Positions 35,141-46,183 of a DNA stretch of 64,000 nucleotides are shown piece after piece. Source of the DNA: Datura wrightii (lineage: Eukaryota > Streptophyta > Magnoliopsida > Solanales > Solanaceae); assembly GCA_035772735.1 (NCBI GenBank), contig JASDFA010000006.1, positions 65,550,001 through 65,614,000 of the forward strand, in the 5' to 3' direction. Made by a program: the position numbers and the translations under genes. A model generated the notes under the pieces. It worked only from the letters and a program-made list of their open reading frames with translations. It was not told the DNA's origin and made no database searches. Numbering within the stretch: the stretch's first letter is position 1; each line of letters starts with the position of its first letter.

Positions 35141-35644
35141 CATCCAAAAAACAATAATATTCTTTTCCAGCCAAGCGATCTAGAATTTTTTCAATGAAGG
35201 GGACTAGAAAGTGATCTTTTTTTGTCCACGAGTTCAACTTTTGATAATCCGTATACACCCTCTATCTAGTAACTGGGCGAGTTGCGATCAACTCATTCTT
35301 TTCATTCAGTACAACTGTAATTCCCCCTTTCTTTGGCACACATTGGACAGGACTTACCCAACTGCTATCAGCTATAGGATACAGAAATTCCGCATCTAAC
35401 AATTTGATAATTTCTTTCTTGAATACCTCCAACATTGGTGGATTCAAACGCCTTTGATACTCAACTGAAGGGCTACAACTCTCTTGAAGGTTGATCTTGT
35501 TAGTATAAGTACCCGGAGGTATACCAATAATATCAGCTATAGACCACCCTATTTCTCGGACATGCCTTTCCAATATCGCTATAAGTTCTTCTACCTGTTG
35601 CAGGGTGAGCTTTGCTGAGAAAATCACCGGGAGTGTCTCACTTG
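35141..35644 (-). pseudogene. K pre-RT/RT N-terminal part (between E and C)
   Basis: Reads EASETLPVIFSAKLTLQQVE, LIAILERHVREIGWSIADI, SVEYQRRLNPPMLEVFKKEI and SWVSPVQCVPKKGGI on the minus strand. These are standard blocks at the start of Ty3/gypsy RT. Two breaks follow before the E insertion. On the other side, the frame continues across C into 45300-45430. One nonsense codon (TGA for Arg) is visible there. Confidence 0.82.
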
Positions 35645-35649
35645 CCTCC

Positions 35650-37073
35650 AGATCTTGGGCAAATTTATATGCCCAAGTGATACTCAAAGGTGTCATTTTA
35701 GCCTTGTTTATCTATCAATGTTTATACATTCTCATGTGATTGATAATAAAATGTGAATTTATACTAACCAACATGATTAGCGTTGTTTTGCAGGTGAAAT
35801 ATATTTTTGGAAAGCTAAAATGCGTGTTGGGAGAGATTGGGGTTGGACTCGGAGGTTAGCAAGGGAAAAAGCATTCGAAGGCACAAATTAAAGGGGCTCC
35901 GCTATGGAGCCGTGTCACGCTGCCATCACGGATGCCTTCTGCCTGGACAGGGATTTTTTGCCAAAAATCCAGTGAGGGTGCGCGTTGGGGCCGTGGCATG
36001 TTGGCCTAGCCCCGCGTTTCACGTCGTGCCACGTTGGGCCTTATTACCTGGACAATCAATTTCCAGTAAGGGTCCGCGTCAGTGGCGTGTCACGGAGGCA
36101 GTGCTCCGCGATGCACTCCGTGACACGTTGCTTGTTATTCCGGGAAAAATTTCCACTAGTATAAATAGAACACTTAGGTTCATTTTTAATTATTCTGACT
36201 TGGTGGAGCAAGAACGTGGGTTACAGGCAGTTGAGGGGACGAAATTCTCAGGGTTTTTCTCTATCTCCTTCTTCTTTAATTCAATTGCTTGTATGTTTAA
36301 CACTCATATAACGATGTTTAATCCACAAATGAGTGGCTAATTCCTCTTCTTGCTGAGGTTAAGAACAATTGTATTGAAATGTAGTTATTGATCAATTGGG
36401 TTTTTCATCTTTTCTTCTATCGTTGTTCTATTGATTCTTGTTCTTACTGCATTAATGTGTGGCCAATGTTAATGTACATCTAAAAAGTCCGGTTTCACTC
36501 GAGAGAGCAAGAAATTGGAAAGTTATGAATCAATAGGATATGATCTTTTCTTAGTTTGGGAAAATTGAGAATTGATTTACCTTCAGGATAGAAATATACC
36601 TGAAAGTCGTATTAGTCAATTAAGGAATCGGTTTTGTATGGCTAGAACATGAATTTCGTTTAATCACAGAAATGTAGGTGGACGGTTCATGATTCTTAAG
36701 TTGGGTTAAATACAAGAGTTTTAATTCATTGGCAATAATTCTTGACTAGCAACCGGAGGAAAGATTAACCAAAAATTGTATTGATAATTAGTTTCTATAC
36801 ATGTTCATTTAGCCTCAGCATTCTCACATTCATAGTTCAGACTCACAGTAGATATTCGTTTTAGACTTAGCATACAATTACAAATCAACATATATCAAAC
36901 TCTTCTATACACTGTTGTCTGCATTTTTAGAGTTAAGGTATAGTAACACTTAAGTAGTTTGTTACCTTATCCCAGTCCCTGTGGGATCGATACTTGGCTT
37001 ACTTAAGACACTTTACTACTTGTTCGACCACGTGCACTTGCGTGTAGTTAATACCCCAGAGCAGACGCGAACA
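35650..37073 (+). repeat. C 5' LTR
   Basis: AGATCTTGGGC...GCAGACGCGAACA. TATA box TATAAATAG at 36160-36168, directly after the dyad array 35894-36135 (GTGTCACGGAGG, CTCCGCGATG, CTCCGTGACACGTTG). Confidence 0.9.
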
Positions 37074-37079
37074 AGTTTT

Positions 37080-37096
37080 TGGCGTCGTTGCCGGGG
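37080..37096 (+). other. C primer-binding site (tRNA-Asp)
   Basis: TGGCGTCGTTGCCGGGG, one change from the tRNA-Asp complement, 6 bases after the LTR. Confidence 0.85.
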
Positions 37097-37224
37097 ACTG
37101 GCAATTGGTGAAATTTTCTTAAGTGTAAATTTACTATATTTTTTTCTTAGTGTTGACAACTTGGTCTTAGCCTGTATTTCACAGATATAATCTCTATTGA
37201 ACACTGGCAAGAGACAAGGAGCTG

Positions 37225-38649
37225 GTGGACTCATATTTAGAGCCTGAAAGACAATTTCATCGTCAGCGGAGAGAAGCTCTAGAGAAAAAGCTGCAGTTGC
37301 TCAGACAAACAATCATGGAGCAACAACAGAATCCACCAGTAGTAAGGGCAATGTTAGTGCCCGAGGAGATGGCAGCTAGGCTGGTTCGCGAGGTGGCAAT
37401 CCCATATGCTAACAATGTTACATCTAGCATCCGCAAACCTGAGCCAGGAGGGAGGTTTGAGCTAAAACAAAACATGGTGCAATTGTTGCACACCAGCGGG
37501 CAGCTCACAGGTCTCCCTCATGAGGATCCACAGCAGCATCTCCAAAATTTTTTGGAGATAAGTGACACTTACATCCCCGCTGGAGTGTCAGCAGATTATG
37601 TCAAGCTTACATTGTTCCCATTTTCACTATTGGGAGAAGCCAAGAGGTGGTTGAAAGCTGAGCCATCTAATTCTATTACTACGTGGGATGATCTTGCAAG
37701 GAAATTCTTGATATGATTTTTTCCATCCGGTAAAACAGCAAGACTTAGAAGTCAAATTCTAAGTTTCATACAGAGATAGGGGGAGAATTTATATCAGGCT
37801 TGGGAGAGATTCAAGTCCATGTTGCGGGATTGTCCACATCATCATCAATCCAATGATGTGCTGGTGCACACTTTTATAGAGGGTTTGGAACCCCACACAA
37901 AGATCTTGTTAGACTCAGCAGCTGGGGGACAAGCATTGGAGAAAACTTATGAGGAGCTGTATACCTTGTTAAATCGTATTTCACAGGGAAATCTGGAGTG
38001 GAATGCTGATACGTCAAGAGGAGGAACAAGGAAAGCACCAGGAGTTCTAGAAGTGGATGGTTTTACAACTATTGCTGCACAGATAGTTGCTTTACAGAAT
38101 CAACTCAACACCCACTTCAATAATATGACAATGAACCAGACTCAAGCCCCAGTGAATGTAGTGCAGCAAATTTGGTGTGAAGTGTGTGGGAGTAGTGACC
38201 ACTCAGCTGAGTGTTGTGGAGCAAATCCTAACTCGGTGAACTTTGTGGGAAATGTACAGAGGAACAACCACCAACAGTATGGCAACAACTACAATTCCAA
38301 CTGGAGGAATCACCCGAATTTCTCTTAGGGTAGCAACAACCATCAAGGGAAAAGTTTGAGTCAGGGGGCGCAGAGGAATCAAGGAGGGCAGCAGAACTAT
38401 CAAGCACAATATAGACACAACAATGCACCTCCTCCCCCACCATCACCCAGCATTGAGGAGATGTTCAAGAAAATGATAGCTAACCAAGCTCAATTGCAGG
38501 CTGACTATGTGAAATTGGCAGCCGAGGTGAAGAATAACCAGTTAGCTACTAAGGCACTTGAATATCAATTTGGGCAATCTGCTGGAGCCCAAAACACCAG
38601 GCCTAGGGAGGACTTCCGAGCGACACAGATCCCAACCCCAAGCAGGTAA
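37225..38649 (+). pseudogene. C gag (three in-frame stops)
   Basis: A single frame carries the whole gag. The N-terminal stretch has a Gln/Glu-rich likely coiled coil (EALEKKLQLLRQTIMEQ). The capsid block follows (DPQQHLQNFLEI, LGEAKRWLKAEPSNSITTWD, YQAWERFKSMLRDCP, FIEGLEPHTKILLDSAAGG). Next come a zinc-knuckle-like C-x2-C-x4-H-x4-C (CEVCGSSDHSAEC), an Asn/Gln-rich region and a C-terminal coiled coil (EEMFKKMIANQAQLQADY). Premature stops are TGA 37714, TAG 37777 and TAG 38326. Near 38605 the coding sense shifts to another frame, so gag and protease are separated by a one-base difference. Confidence 0.85.
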
Positions 38650-39536
38650 ATGCGGTGACCACAAGGAGTGGTCTGCAGCTTAAAGAGGTAGAACCAGAAA
38701 GACCATCTCAACATTCGAGAGCAGCAGAAGTGGAGAGGGAGCAAAGTGATGAGAGGGGGAAGAAAAAGGAAGTTGAGTCAGAAAGACCACTACCCCCGTT
38801 CCCTCAAAGATTAAAGAAACACAAGGAGGAGGAGTGTTTCAAGAAATTCATGGAGGTGCTGAAACAGGTACATATTAACTTACCTCTTGTTGATGTTTTG
38901 CAGGGAGTGCCGAAGTATGCAAAGTACATTAAGGACATCATGGCAAACAAAAGTCGGTTGACTGAGTATGCTACGGTAGCTCTCACGGAGGAGTGCACTT
39001 CCCGGATACAAAACCGATTGCCCACAAAGCTCAAAGATCTTGGGAGCTTTACTATACAAATTACAATTGGGCAGAGTATCCGAGCTCGCGGATTATGTGA
39101 TTTGGGAGCGAGCATTAATTTGATGCTGTCATCGGTATTCAAGAAGTTGGGTCTAGGCAGTCCTAGACCAACAACAGTGATCTTGCAACTAGCGGATCGG
39201 TCCTTAGCCAGACCTGATGGCATTGCGGAGGATGTTCTGGTGAAAGTGGGCTCCCTTATCTTCCCGGTAGATTTCGTCGTGCTGGATTTTGAGCCAGACG
39301 CGGAAGTCCCATTTATTTTGGGACGTCCCTTCTTGGCGACTGGGAAAGCGCTAATTGATGTAGCTGTAGGGCAGCTAACCATGAGAGCACACGACAAGGT
39401 GGAAGTGTTTGATGTATACAAGGCCACCAAGCTCCCGACTGTGTACGAGGAACTCTCGGTGATCAACGTGATTGATCGAGCTGATGATGCTCAGATAGTT
39501 GAATCACGAGAGTTAATGGGAAAACCACCGGAGTGA
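38610..39536 (+). pseudogene. C retropepsin-like protease
   Basis: Open for about 300 codons (NAVTTRSGLQL near the start). It includes the linker PPFPQRLKKHKEEECFKKF and KYAKYIKDIMANK, then the protease: FTIQITIG, the active-site block GLCDLGASINLM (DLGA in place of DS/TGA, as is common in Athila/Tat), ILQLADRS, VDFVVLDF and VPFILGRPFLATGKALID. It lacks an ATG at its true start because it is continuous with gag in the ancestral frame. Expected role is cleavage of the gag polyprotein. The frame ends at TGA, 77 nt before the hairpin pair, with no RT following. Confidence 0.83.
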
Positions 39537-39612
39537 TGTAAGCACTACTGGGGTGAGGACGGTGGTCGAGAGAAAACGTCCGTCACCCTAGAAGATGATT
39601 GAACTGAATGAT

Positions 39613-39659
39613 GTCGAGCCGCGACGGTAAACCAGGCGCTACACGGGAGGCAACCCGTG
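39613..39659 (+). other. C twin hairpins after protease
   Basis: GTCG-AGCCG-CGAC (39613-39625), a 16-nt spacer, CACGGG-AGGCAA-CCCGTG (39642-39659). The second stem keeps pairing by changing both sides relative to CTTGGG/CCCAAG of B and J. Confidence 0.78.
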
Positions 39660-39900
39660 AAATTTTTTTTCTTTGTAAAATGTGAATAGATTTATTTTTC
39701 TTTTTCTTTCTTTTGATTAACAACAAAATTGTTTGTTTTTATTTTTATTCTTATTTTTATTTTGAGTGAATGCTATAACTCTAACCAATTTCTTGTAGTA
39801 AGATGAATTTCAGGTTGAATGGAGGGTAAACATGCAAGGAATCACAAAGAAAAATCCGAGGTATGAAAAATAATAAAAAGTGGCAAAACAGTGAGTCAGG

Positions 39901-40054
39901 GCGATGGCTCCGTGTCACGGAGGAGGACCTCCGCGTTACCCTCCGTGACACGTTGAAGGTAATTCTGGAATTTTTACAAATTCCAGAACACCTACGCGAT
40001 GGCTCCGTGTCACGGAGGGCATGCTCCGCATTACCCTCCGTGACACGTTGAGGT
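39901..40054 (+). promoter_or_regulatory. C internal dyad array upstream of ORF2
   Basis: Two ~59-bp units (39901-39960, 39996-40054), each GCGATGGCTCCGTGTCACGG ... CTCCGTGACACGTTGA. The spacer contains a perfect 11-bp stem with a 4-base loop (39963-39988). The units closely match the LTR array (36078-36132): both have CGTGTCACGGAGG, GCTCCGC and CTCCGTGACACGTTG in the same order. A weak TATA-like GTATAT follows at 40055. Confidence 0.7.
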
Positions 40055-40219
40055 GTATATCGCGCGCGAAATTACCACTTTTTAACCCCGATCCCCCCTC
40101 ATTTTCCCTCATTTTTCATACTCTCCACGACCAACCTCCCAAAAACCCCTTCCCCCTCAACGTAACACAAACTTAGGCCCATAATTTCATCAAGTTTTCT
40201 TCATTTCTTCGAATTCAAG

Positions 40220-40892
40220 GTATGTTCTTCAACTCTATCTCAATTCTTGTCGAAATTTTTCCATTTTGAACATGTGATATGAGCAAAACTTGCCCTAAGT
40301 AGAAATTAAGCTTAAATTCAATTGAATTATTGTTGATTGATGTTCGGAGTAACGGTGTGATTTCTTGAACTCAACAATTACATAGCTTAATTGAATTTTT
40401 GATAAAATCATAGCTAGGGCTTGACTTTGAGTTTGAAATGGAAAAATTTGGGTTGAACTAGTGAAATTCATGCTGGGTGAGATGAGTCGATTGTGCTTAC
40501 TGTAACTATGCTAAAAGACCGACGAATTCTCGGGTTAAGAAAATATTGGAAATTGCAAGAAATGGGTGAATTGTATAGGATCATGTAGTTAAAAATTTTT
40601 CTTTTGTTTCTCCTTGCTAAGCGCTATGGGATAAAATGTTATCGATAGGTAAGGATTGTGGTTAGTTGTACGAAGTCTGAGTAGTACATGGAATATATAC
40701 CGCCGAATTCTCCCAAGGCACTAAGCATATTTGTTATGTTTTGTTGTTTGTTTGTGTAAATAAGTACGATCTTGCCTTAATGTTGTAATTTTAGCTAAAG
40801 ACTAAGTGTGTGGGGTAGCCTAGCTTAACCCAACCTTAGTCGAAGCTAACTTTAATTGGCTTAACATTAAACTTGTCTGTTTGGTTTGACAG
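40220..40892 (+). other. Putative intron before C ORF2
   Basis: 673 bp from CAAG|GTATGT to TTTGACAG|GAATAATGG. It is AT/T-rich and has good plant consensus at both ends. The ORF2 ATG lies 5 nt after the acceptor. The preceding leader (40080-40219) is pyrimidine-rich. Splicing is inferred; RNA data would settle it. Confidence 0.6.
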
Positions 40893-40897
40893 GAATA

Positions 40898-42091
40898 ATG
40901 GCAAGTAGGCAAGACAAGGGAAAAGGCGCATCAACATCTGGCGCCGGAAGAAAAAGAATTAGACTGGGCACAGCGGTCCCAGCAGCACCAGCGGTTCCAC
41001 GCGGCCAACGCCGTCAATACGGAACCAAGTGGGTAACAGAGGAGGGGAAGAAATGGTACGCAAAGCACAAGGAGAGCAAGTACTTCCCCGAGGAACACAT
41101 AGCAAGGGAACCGTTGGCACAGGAGTTCCCCAGGATTGTCCAGAGGATCGAGGCAGCTGGGCTGAACTTCATCTTTGAAGAGCCCAAGGAATGCAACTTG
41201 CACTTGATTCGGGAATTCTACGCCAACTGGAACCCGACTCTCAGAAGTCACACCATCAAAATAAGGGGGAAAATAGTCACTTTTGAGCCCCACCACCTCA
41301 ATGTTATCCTAGGGGCACAGGACACAGACGCCCATGTGCTTTGACAGCTGAATATCACTCCACCATATGCGGATAGCAGAAACACCTTGTGTGGAACCCG
41401 ATCAACAGCTCGGTGGAGCAGACATAAGGAGAGGGCTACCAGACCTTGCTTTACTCACAGATGAACAGGGAAGCCAGGATATGGCTGAAGATTGTTTGTT
41501 CCTGCCTAATCCCGGGGGTGCATATGACGGATGTAACCCGGGATCGTGTATGCTTGGTGTACGCCCTGATGAAAGGGCTGGAGATCAATGTGGGGGCAGT
41601 GATTATCTCCGCCATGAAGAGAGCCCATTTGGTGGACTACTCACCACGTTCCTGAGGGGCCTGGATATTGAAGAAGAGGCCCTTGACTACATCCCGCAGA
41701 TGGAGCGGCGGGCCTTAGATGTCACTAAAACTAAGGCACCCGACACCACCCACGGGCCAGTTATTACGCTAGCCGAGAGACATGCTCGGGATGATCAGTA
41801 CATGGCTCGCATGTACGGGATGCAGATGCTCCATCTGCGAATAGGCGGGAGGCCGGCGACAGAAGAGGAGCTGTGGCAGCTCGAGCTAGACTACCCTTTT
41901 GGCGAAAATGCCAGGGCTCTATGCCGAGTGGGGCCAGCTTTTGTAGATCCCACGGATGATGATGTCCCCACAGATGAGGAGACACGTCATGAGGACTCCG
42001 ATGTGGAGTCCGATGATGATGATGGGGGCGATTCAGACATGGTAGACGAGGCAGCAACACCTGATGAAGAAGTGGAGTATTTTGATTGATC
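40898..42091 (+). pseudogene. C ORF2 (plant transposon-associated domain, acidic tail)
   Basis: ATG 40898 (MASRQDKGKGAS). A basic N terminus with GRKRIRL is followed by WVTEEGKKWYAKHKESKYFP, IREFYANWNPTLRSHTIKIR and VTFEPHHLNVILGAQD. A TGA at 41342 and two frame changes follow. The second domain half is in another frame (REARIWLKIVCSCLIPGVHM, TDVTRDRVCLVYALMKGLEI, NVGAVIISAM). The last frame (to 42089) carries EALDYIPQMERRA and a strongly acidic C-terminal tail (DSDVESDDDDGGDSD). It shares its domain order with ORF2 of H, J and K, and I recall the domain as 'putative plant transposon protein'. No membrane segment or catalytic motif is evident, so its activity is unknown. Confidence 0.68.
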
Positions 42092-43877
42092 AGGGAGTTC
42101 CACCACCCAATTTTTGTGCTATGTTAATTTTTGTGAACACTAGGGATAGTGTTCGATATAAGTCTGGGGTGGGAGTAGTTAGGTGCTGGTTGAGTTGTTG
42201 TTTATGTTTATGTTCTGTTGTTGTGCCTGTGAAAAAAAAAATTTTGTGACCCTGTGATTGTAATGTTTCTGTTCTGTATTGTAATTAAATGTGAAGCTGT
42301 TGTGTGCTACTGAATGTTGCTAGCTGATTTTGTACATATTTTTGTTTTATTGAAATGATCGATATTTTTAAAATCTTTTCAATTCTTGGGTTTCTCGGCG
42401 TTTGTTTTCGGTTCTTTTATGTAGTCATTAGGGAAATGTAGTCATTAGGAGTAGATTTTTTTATTTTTAAAATGACGACCATCTTAAGGGAAATGTAGTC
42501 ATTAGGAGTAGATTTTTTTTTCTTTTTCTCATTTATTTTTCAGTGTTTTCTTTTGTGGGTTGCATTCCATAACCTGTAGTTACTTTATGGTTGCGAAATT
42601 CTGGTTGCGTGTTGTACATGATATTTAATGCAAAGGTGATTCGTATGAAAGCATGCAACTCTGTAAATATGTTGAGATACCTAGGCCATAGAGCCGATTC
42701 AGTGTGATTGAGGCTTAATTTTGAATTCTTGTAATTAGCTGATTGAAGAGTCTGTGAATATGTCTTGAATTGAGCATGTGCAATAAGTGTATGGTGAGGT
42801 TTTATTTATTCCATGCTATTGTGAAATGACTAGAACTTGCCTGGTGTGTGTATGAAACGAAATGAAGGACGTGTATTGTAGGAAAGGATGTAGGCATTTC
42901 TTTGTTTTAACCGAAAGTTTCTGTTTTTCATTATTGTACCCACCTTGAATGTACACCCTAGTTAGCCCATTGAGCCTTTAGCCTATTATTTTTCTTTTTT
43001 CAAAAAGGTGTAAACCGAGCTTAACCCCTTCTTTTCATTATCCGTAAATTTGATCCAAAACTCTTAAGCGCTTAAGAAGAGGAAATAATTTTCCCAAAGT
43101 GTCAAAGAGTGAGAATGGTGAAAAGAAAAGAAAAGCAGAGTGATGAAAGGAAAGAAAAGGTTGAAGGTGCACTTGTTATAAATAAAATATAATGAAGATG
43201 TATGAATACTCTTCGTGATTGAGTCAAGTGTGCTTAATGAGATGTGTCAAAATAAAGACAGACTTCAAGAATGGGAGGATGAAGGAAGAAACAATGCCCA
43301 TGAGCTTGATGGGATGTATTGAAAAAGCGCTTAAGGATGCTAGTGGCTATTATTGGTTAGCCCAATATTTACTAGTCCCGTAGCTTACATTACAACCCGT
43401 TAAGTCCTACGTGATCCTACATCACATTTTCTTATATTAGTGGAGTAATACACTAAGGGCAAGCCTATGGTTCGTGGCATGATGCATGTGAATTCTTTTG
43501 GGAGAGAGAGTGAAATTGTTTCTATATGCCCCTGTATGTAATCTTTTGAGTTCATGTGATTATAAAGGGGAAAATTCTCTTGTGTTGTGAGGGCACATGC
43601 TTGATGAGAGATTAAAATTCATGTCAGATATCTTGATCAGCTGATTTTCATGAGTTTGCCGATATCGAGAGTCGATTCTTGAGTCTAGGAAGTCTTAATG
43701 TATTGAAGGCCATCATATTGATAAGACCATGCATGTTTTCTTGATGATTTGCTATATTAAATAATCAGTATAACCGTAGCTTGAATTGTTGAACCAAAGT
43801 AGCCAGGTTGGGGTGCCAATTGCATGAGGTGTAAGATTATTGTTCGGGGACGAACAAGGATTTAAGTGTGGGGTATG
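42092..43877 (+). other. C 3' UTR with conserved module and polypurine region
   Basis: No coding. A short duplication of AGGGAAATGTAGTCATTAGG (42430 and 42486) flanks ATGACGACCATCTTAAGG. A purine-rich tract is at 43120-43165. The conserved module is at 43381-43515 (ACATTACAACCC, TAAGTCCTA, TGATCCTA, CTAAGGGCAAGCCTATGG, GCATGTGAATTC). A small stem GTTCG-GGGA-CGAAC lies at 43853-43866. TTTAAGTGTGGGGTATG just before the 3' LTR is the likely polypurine tract. Confidence 0.65.
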
Positions 43878-45294
43878 TGATCTTGGGAAAATTTATATAC
43901 CCAAGTGATACTCAAAAGTGTCATTTGTTTATCTATCAATGTTTATACATTCTCATGTGATTGATAATAAAATGTGAATTTATACTAACCAACATGATTA
44001 GCATTGTTTTGCAGGTGAAATATATTTTTGGGAAGCTAAAATGCGTGTTGGGAGAGATTGGGGTTGGACTCGGAGGTTAGTAAGGGAAAAAGCATTCGAA
44101 GGCACAAATTAAATTGGCTCCGCGATGGAGCCGTGTCACGCTGCCATCGCGGATGTCTTCTGCCTGGACAGGGATTTTTTGCCAAAAATCCAGTGAGGGT
44201 GCACGTTGGGGCCGTGGCACGTTGGCCTAGCCCCGCGTTGCACGCCGTGCCACATTGGGCCTTAATACCTGGACAATCAATTTCCAGTAAGGGTCTGCTT
44301 CAGTGGCGTATCACGGAGGCAGTGCTCCGCGATGCACTCCGTGACACGTTGCTTGTTATTTCGGAAAAAATTCCCACTAGTATAAATAGAACACTTAGGT
44401 TCATTTTTAATTATTCTGACTTGGTGGAGCAAGAACGTGGGTTACAGGCAGTTGAGGGGACGAAATTGTCAGGGTTTTTCTCTATCTCCTTCTTCTTTAA
44501 TTCAATTGCTTGTATGTTTAACACTCATATAACGATGTTTAATCCACAAATGAGTGGCTAATTCCTCTTCTTGCTGAGGTTAAGAACAATTGTATTGAAA
44601 TGTAGTTATTGATCAATTGGGTTTTTCATCTTTTCTTCTATGGTTGTTCTATTGATTCTTATTCTTACTGCATTAATGTGTGGCCAACGTTAATGTACAT
44701 CTAAAAAGTCCGGTTTCACTCGAGAGAGCAAGAAATTGGAAAGTTGTGAATCAATAGGATATGATCTTTTCTTAGTTTGGGAAAATTGAGAATTGATTTA
44801 CCTTCAGGATAGAAATATACCTGAAAGTCGTATTAGTCAATTAAGGAATCGGTTTTGTATGGCTAGAACATGAATTTCGTTTAATCATAGAAATGTAGGT
44901 GGACGGTTCATTATTCTTAAGTTGGGTTAAATACGAGAGTTTTAATTCATTGGCAATAATTCTTGACTAGCAACCGGAGGAAAGATTAACCAAAAATTGT
45001 ATTGATAATTAGTTTCTATACATGTTTATTTAGCCTCAGCATGCTCACATTCATAGTTCAGACTCACATTAGATATTCGTTTTAGACTTAGCATACAATT
45101 AGAAATCAACATATATCAAACTCTTCTATACACTATTGTCTGCATTTTTAAAGTTAAGGTATAGTAACACTTAAGTAGTTTGTTACCTTATCCCAGTCCC
45201 TGTGAGATCGATACTTGGCTTACTTAAGCCACTTTACTACTTGTTCGACCACATACACTTGCGTGTAGTTAATACCCCAGAGCAGACGCGAACA
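43878..45294 (+). repeat. C 3' LTR
   Basis: TGATCTTGGG...GCAGACGCGAACA, 1417 bp, with TATA box TATAAATAG at 44381-44389 and dyad array 44112-44355. Followed by TSD CCTCC. Confidence 0.92.
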
Positions 45295-45299
45295 CCTCC

Positions 45300-46160
45300 A
45301 AATATGCATATCATAAATGGGAAGCTAATGGTTCGAGTTCCACGACCAGAGGTACAATTATGGATGGCTGTGATGGTGGAGTTGTCCAATTTTTGAGGTC
45401 CAGATCGAGTTTCCTCGGTTGAAAGGTATAGGTTCCCATCCCTTTGCTCACGTGACACACATCTTCTAATGCTTTACTATTCAAGAGAATTCTAGAAAAT
45501 GTTTCTTTTAAAATTTCTTCTTCCACCTCCCATCCCACTTCTTCTTCATCCATGTTTGTTTGGGGGTGGTGGAGTCTTTGTTTTCTTCGTTACCTGTTGA
45601 GTTGTCATTTGAGATGCTAACAAGTTTATTCTGTCCTCTAACTACCTTATGGCCATCTCATGATCTTTAACTGTTTTAGTGAGGTCCAATAGATCACTTC
45701 GCAACTCCTGAATTCCTGAATCAGTTGAAATAACTCGCTTAAGCACCCCTCAAGCATGCTTTCAATGTGAGATGAGAGGGACTCATCACTTCCTTGGCTA
45801 CTCATCTCAGCTGAACAGATAGAGTTCCGACCTTGATTTCTTATAGGGATACCCATTACCCTGATTGGCTTGTTGATACCTTATATGAAAACCCATTACA
45901 AAATTCGCTAGCAGCTCAATTTTCTTCATCACTACCATCAACACTATGTCTTTTCTTTCCTCTCTCCTCAACATCTCATCCATCAATTGGAGGGTTTCAA
46001 CATAAGACGCCTTCTTGGGATCTCTCAGAAGCCTTTCAAAGGGGCTCATTAACATATCATCAACAACTCAACAATGGGAAAATGCTAAATTACCTCAGCT
46101 CAGTTGTCAAGATGCAAAAATCAACTCAAAGTAACAACAACTATAGGCTATCAAACTACA
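45300..46160 (-). pseudogene. K gag C-terminal and pre-pol remnant
   Basis: Broken minus-strand coding. Near 45850-46055 it reads ETLQLMDEMLRREERK and LLANFVMGF. Then comes a likely coiled coil (TVKDHEMAIRQLEDRINLLA in a shifted frame), and near 45311-45400 QPSIIVPLVVELEPLASHL, the conserved block just before RT. The capsid and protease regions are absent between PBS and this point, so K has an internal deletion. Confidence 0.55.
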
Positions 46161-46183
46161 TTTCCCGGCAACAACGTCTTTTT
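46161..46183 (-). other. K primer-binding site region (degenerate tRNA-Asp)
   Basis: The minus strand reads GACGTTGTTGCCGGGAA next to the 5' LTR end at 46184. Recognisable but diverged. Confidence 0.6.

Larger units (their letters stand above)
35650..45294 (+). mobile_element. Element C: gag-protease-ORF2 element (Asp PBS)
   Basis: TSD CCTCC (35645-35649, 45295-45299) inside K pol. 5' LTR 35650-37073, PBS, gag, protease, hairpin pair, dyad array, leader, intron, ORF2, 3' UTR, 3' LTR 43878-45294. No RT, RNase H or integrase, so it is non-autonomous. The LTRs are nearly the same length (1424 and 1417 bp) with few differences, so it is younger than K. The 5' LTR begins AG rather than TG. It is the best preserved example of the ORF2 architecture in this window. 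Confidence 0.92.

Noticed and set aside
35837..36340. 167-codon open stretch in the C LTR (and 44058-44561)
   Set aside because: Spans promoter array and TATA box, present in both LTRs, no protein-like conservation. LTR sequence, not a gene.
38605..38660. Programmed frameshift between gag and protease in C
   Set aside because: The protease frame runs naturally into gag sense at ~38605 and gag already has three stops. A one-base mutation is simpler; no slippery site plus structure was identified.
38804..39466. 220-codon minus-strand open stretch over C protease
   Set aside because: Antisense shadow of the protease frame with no recognisable domain.
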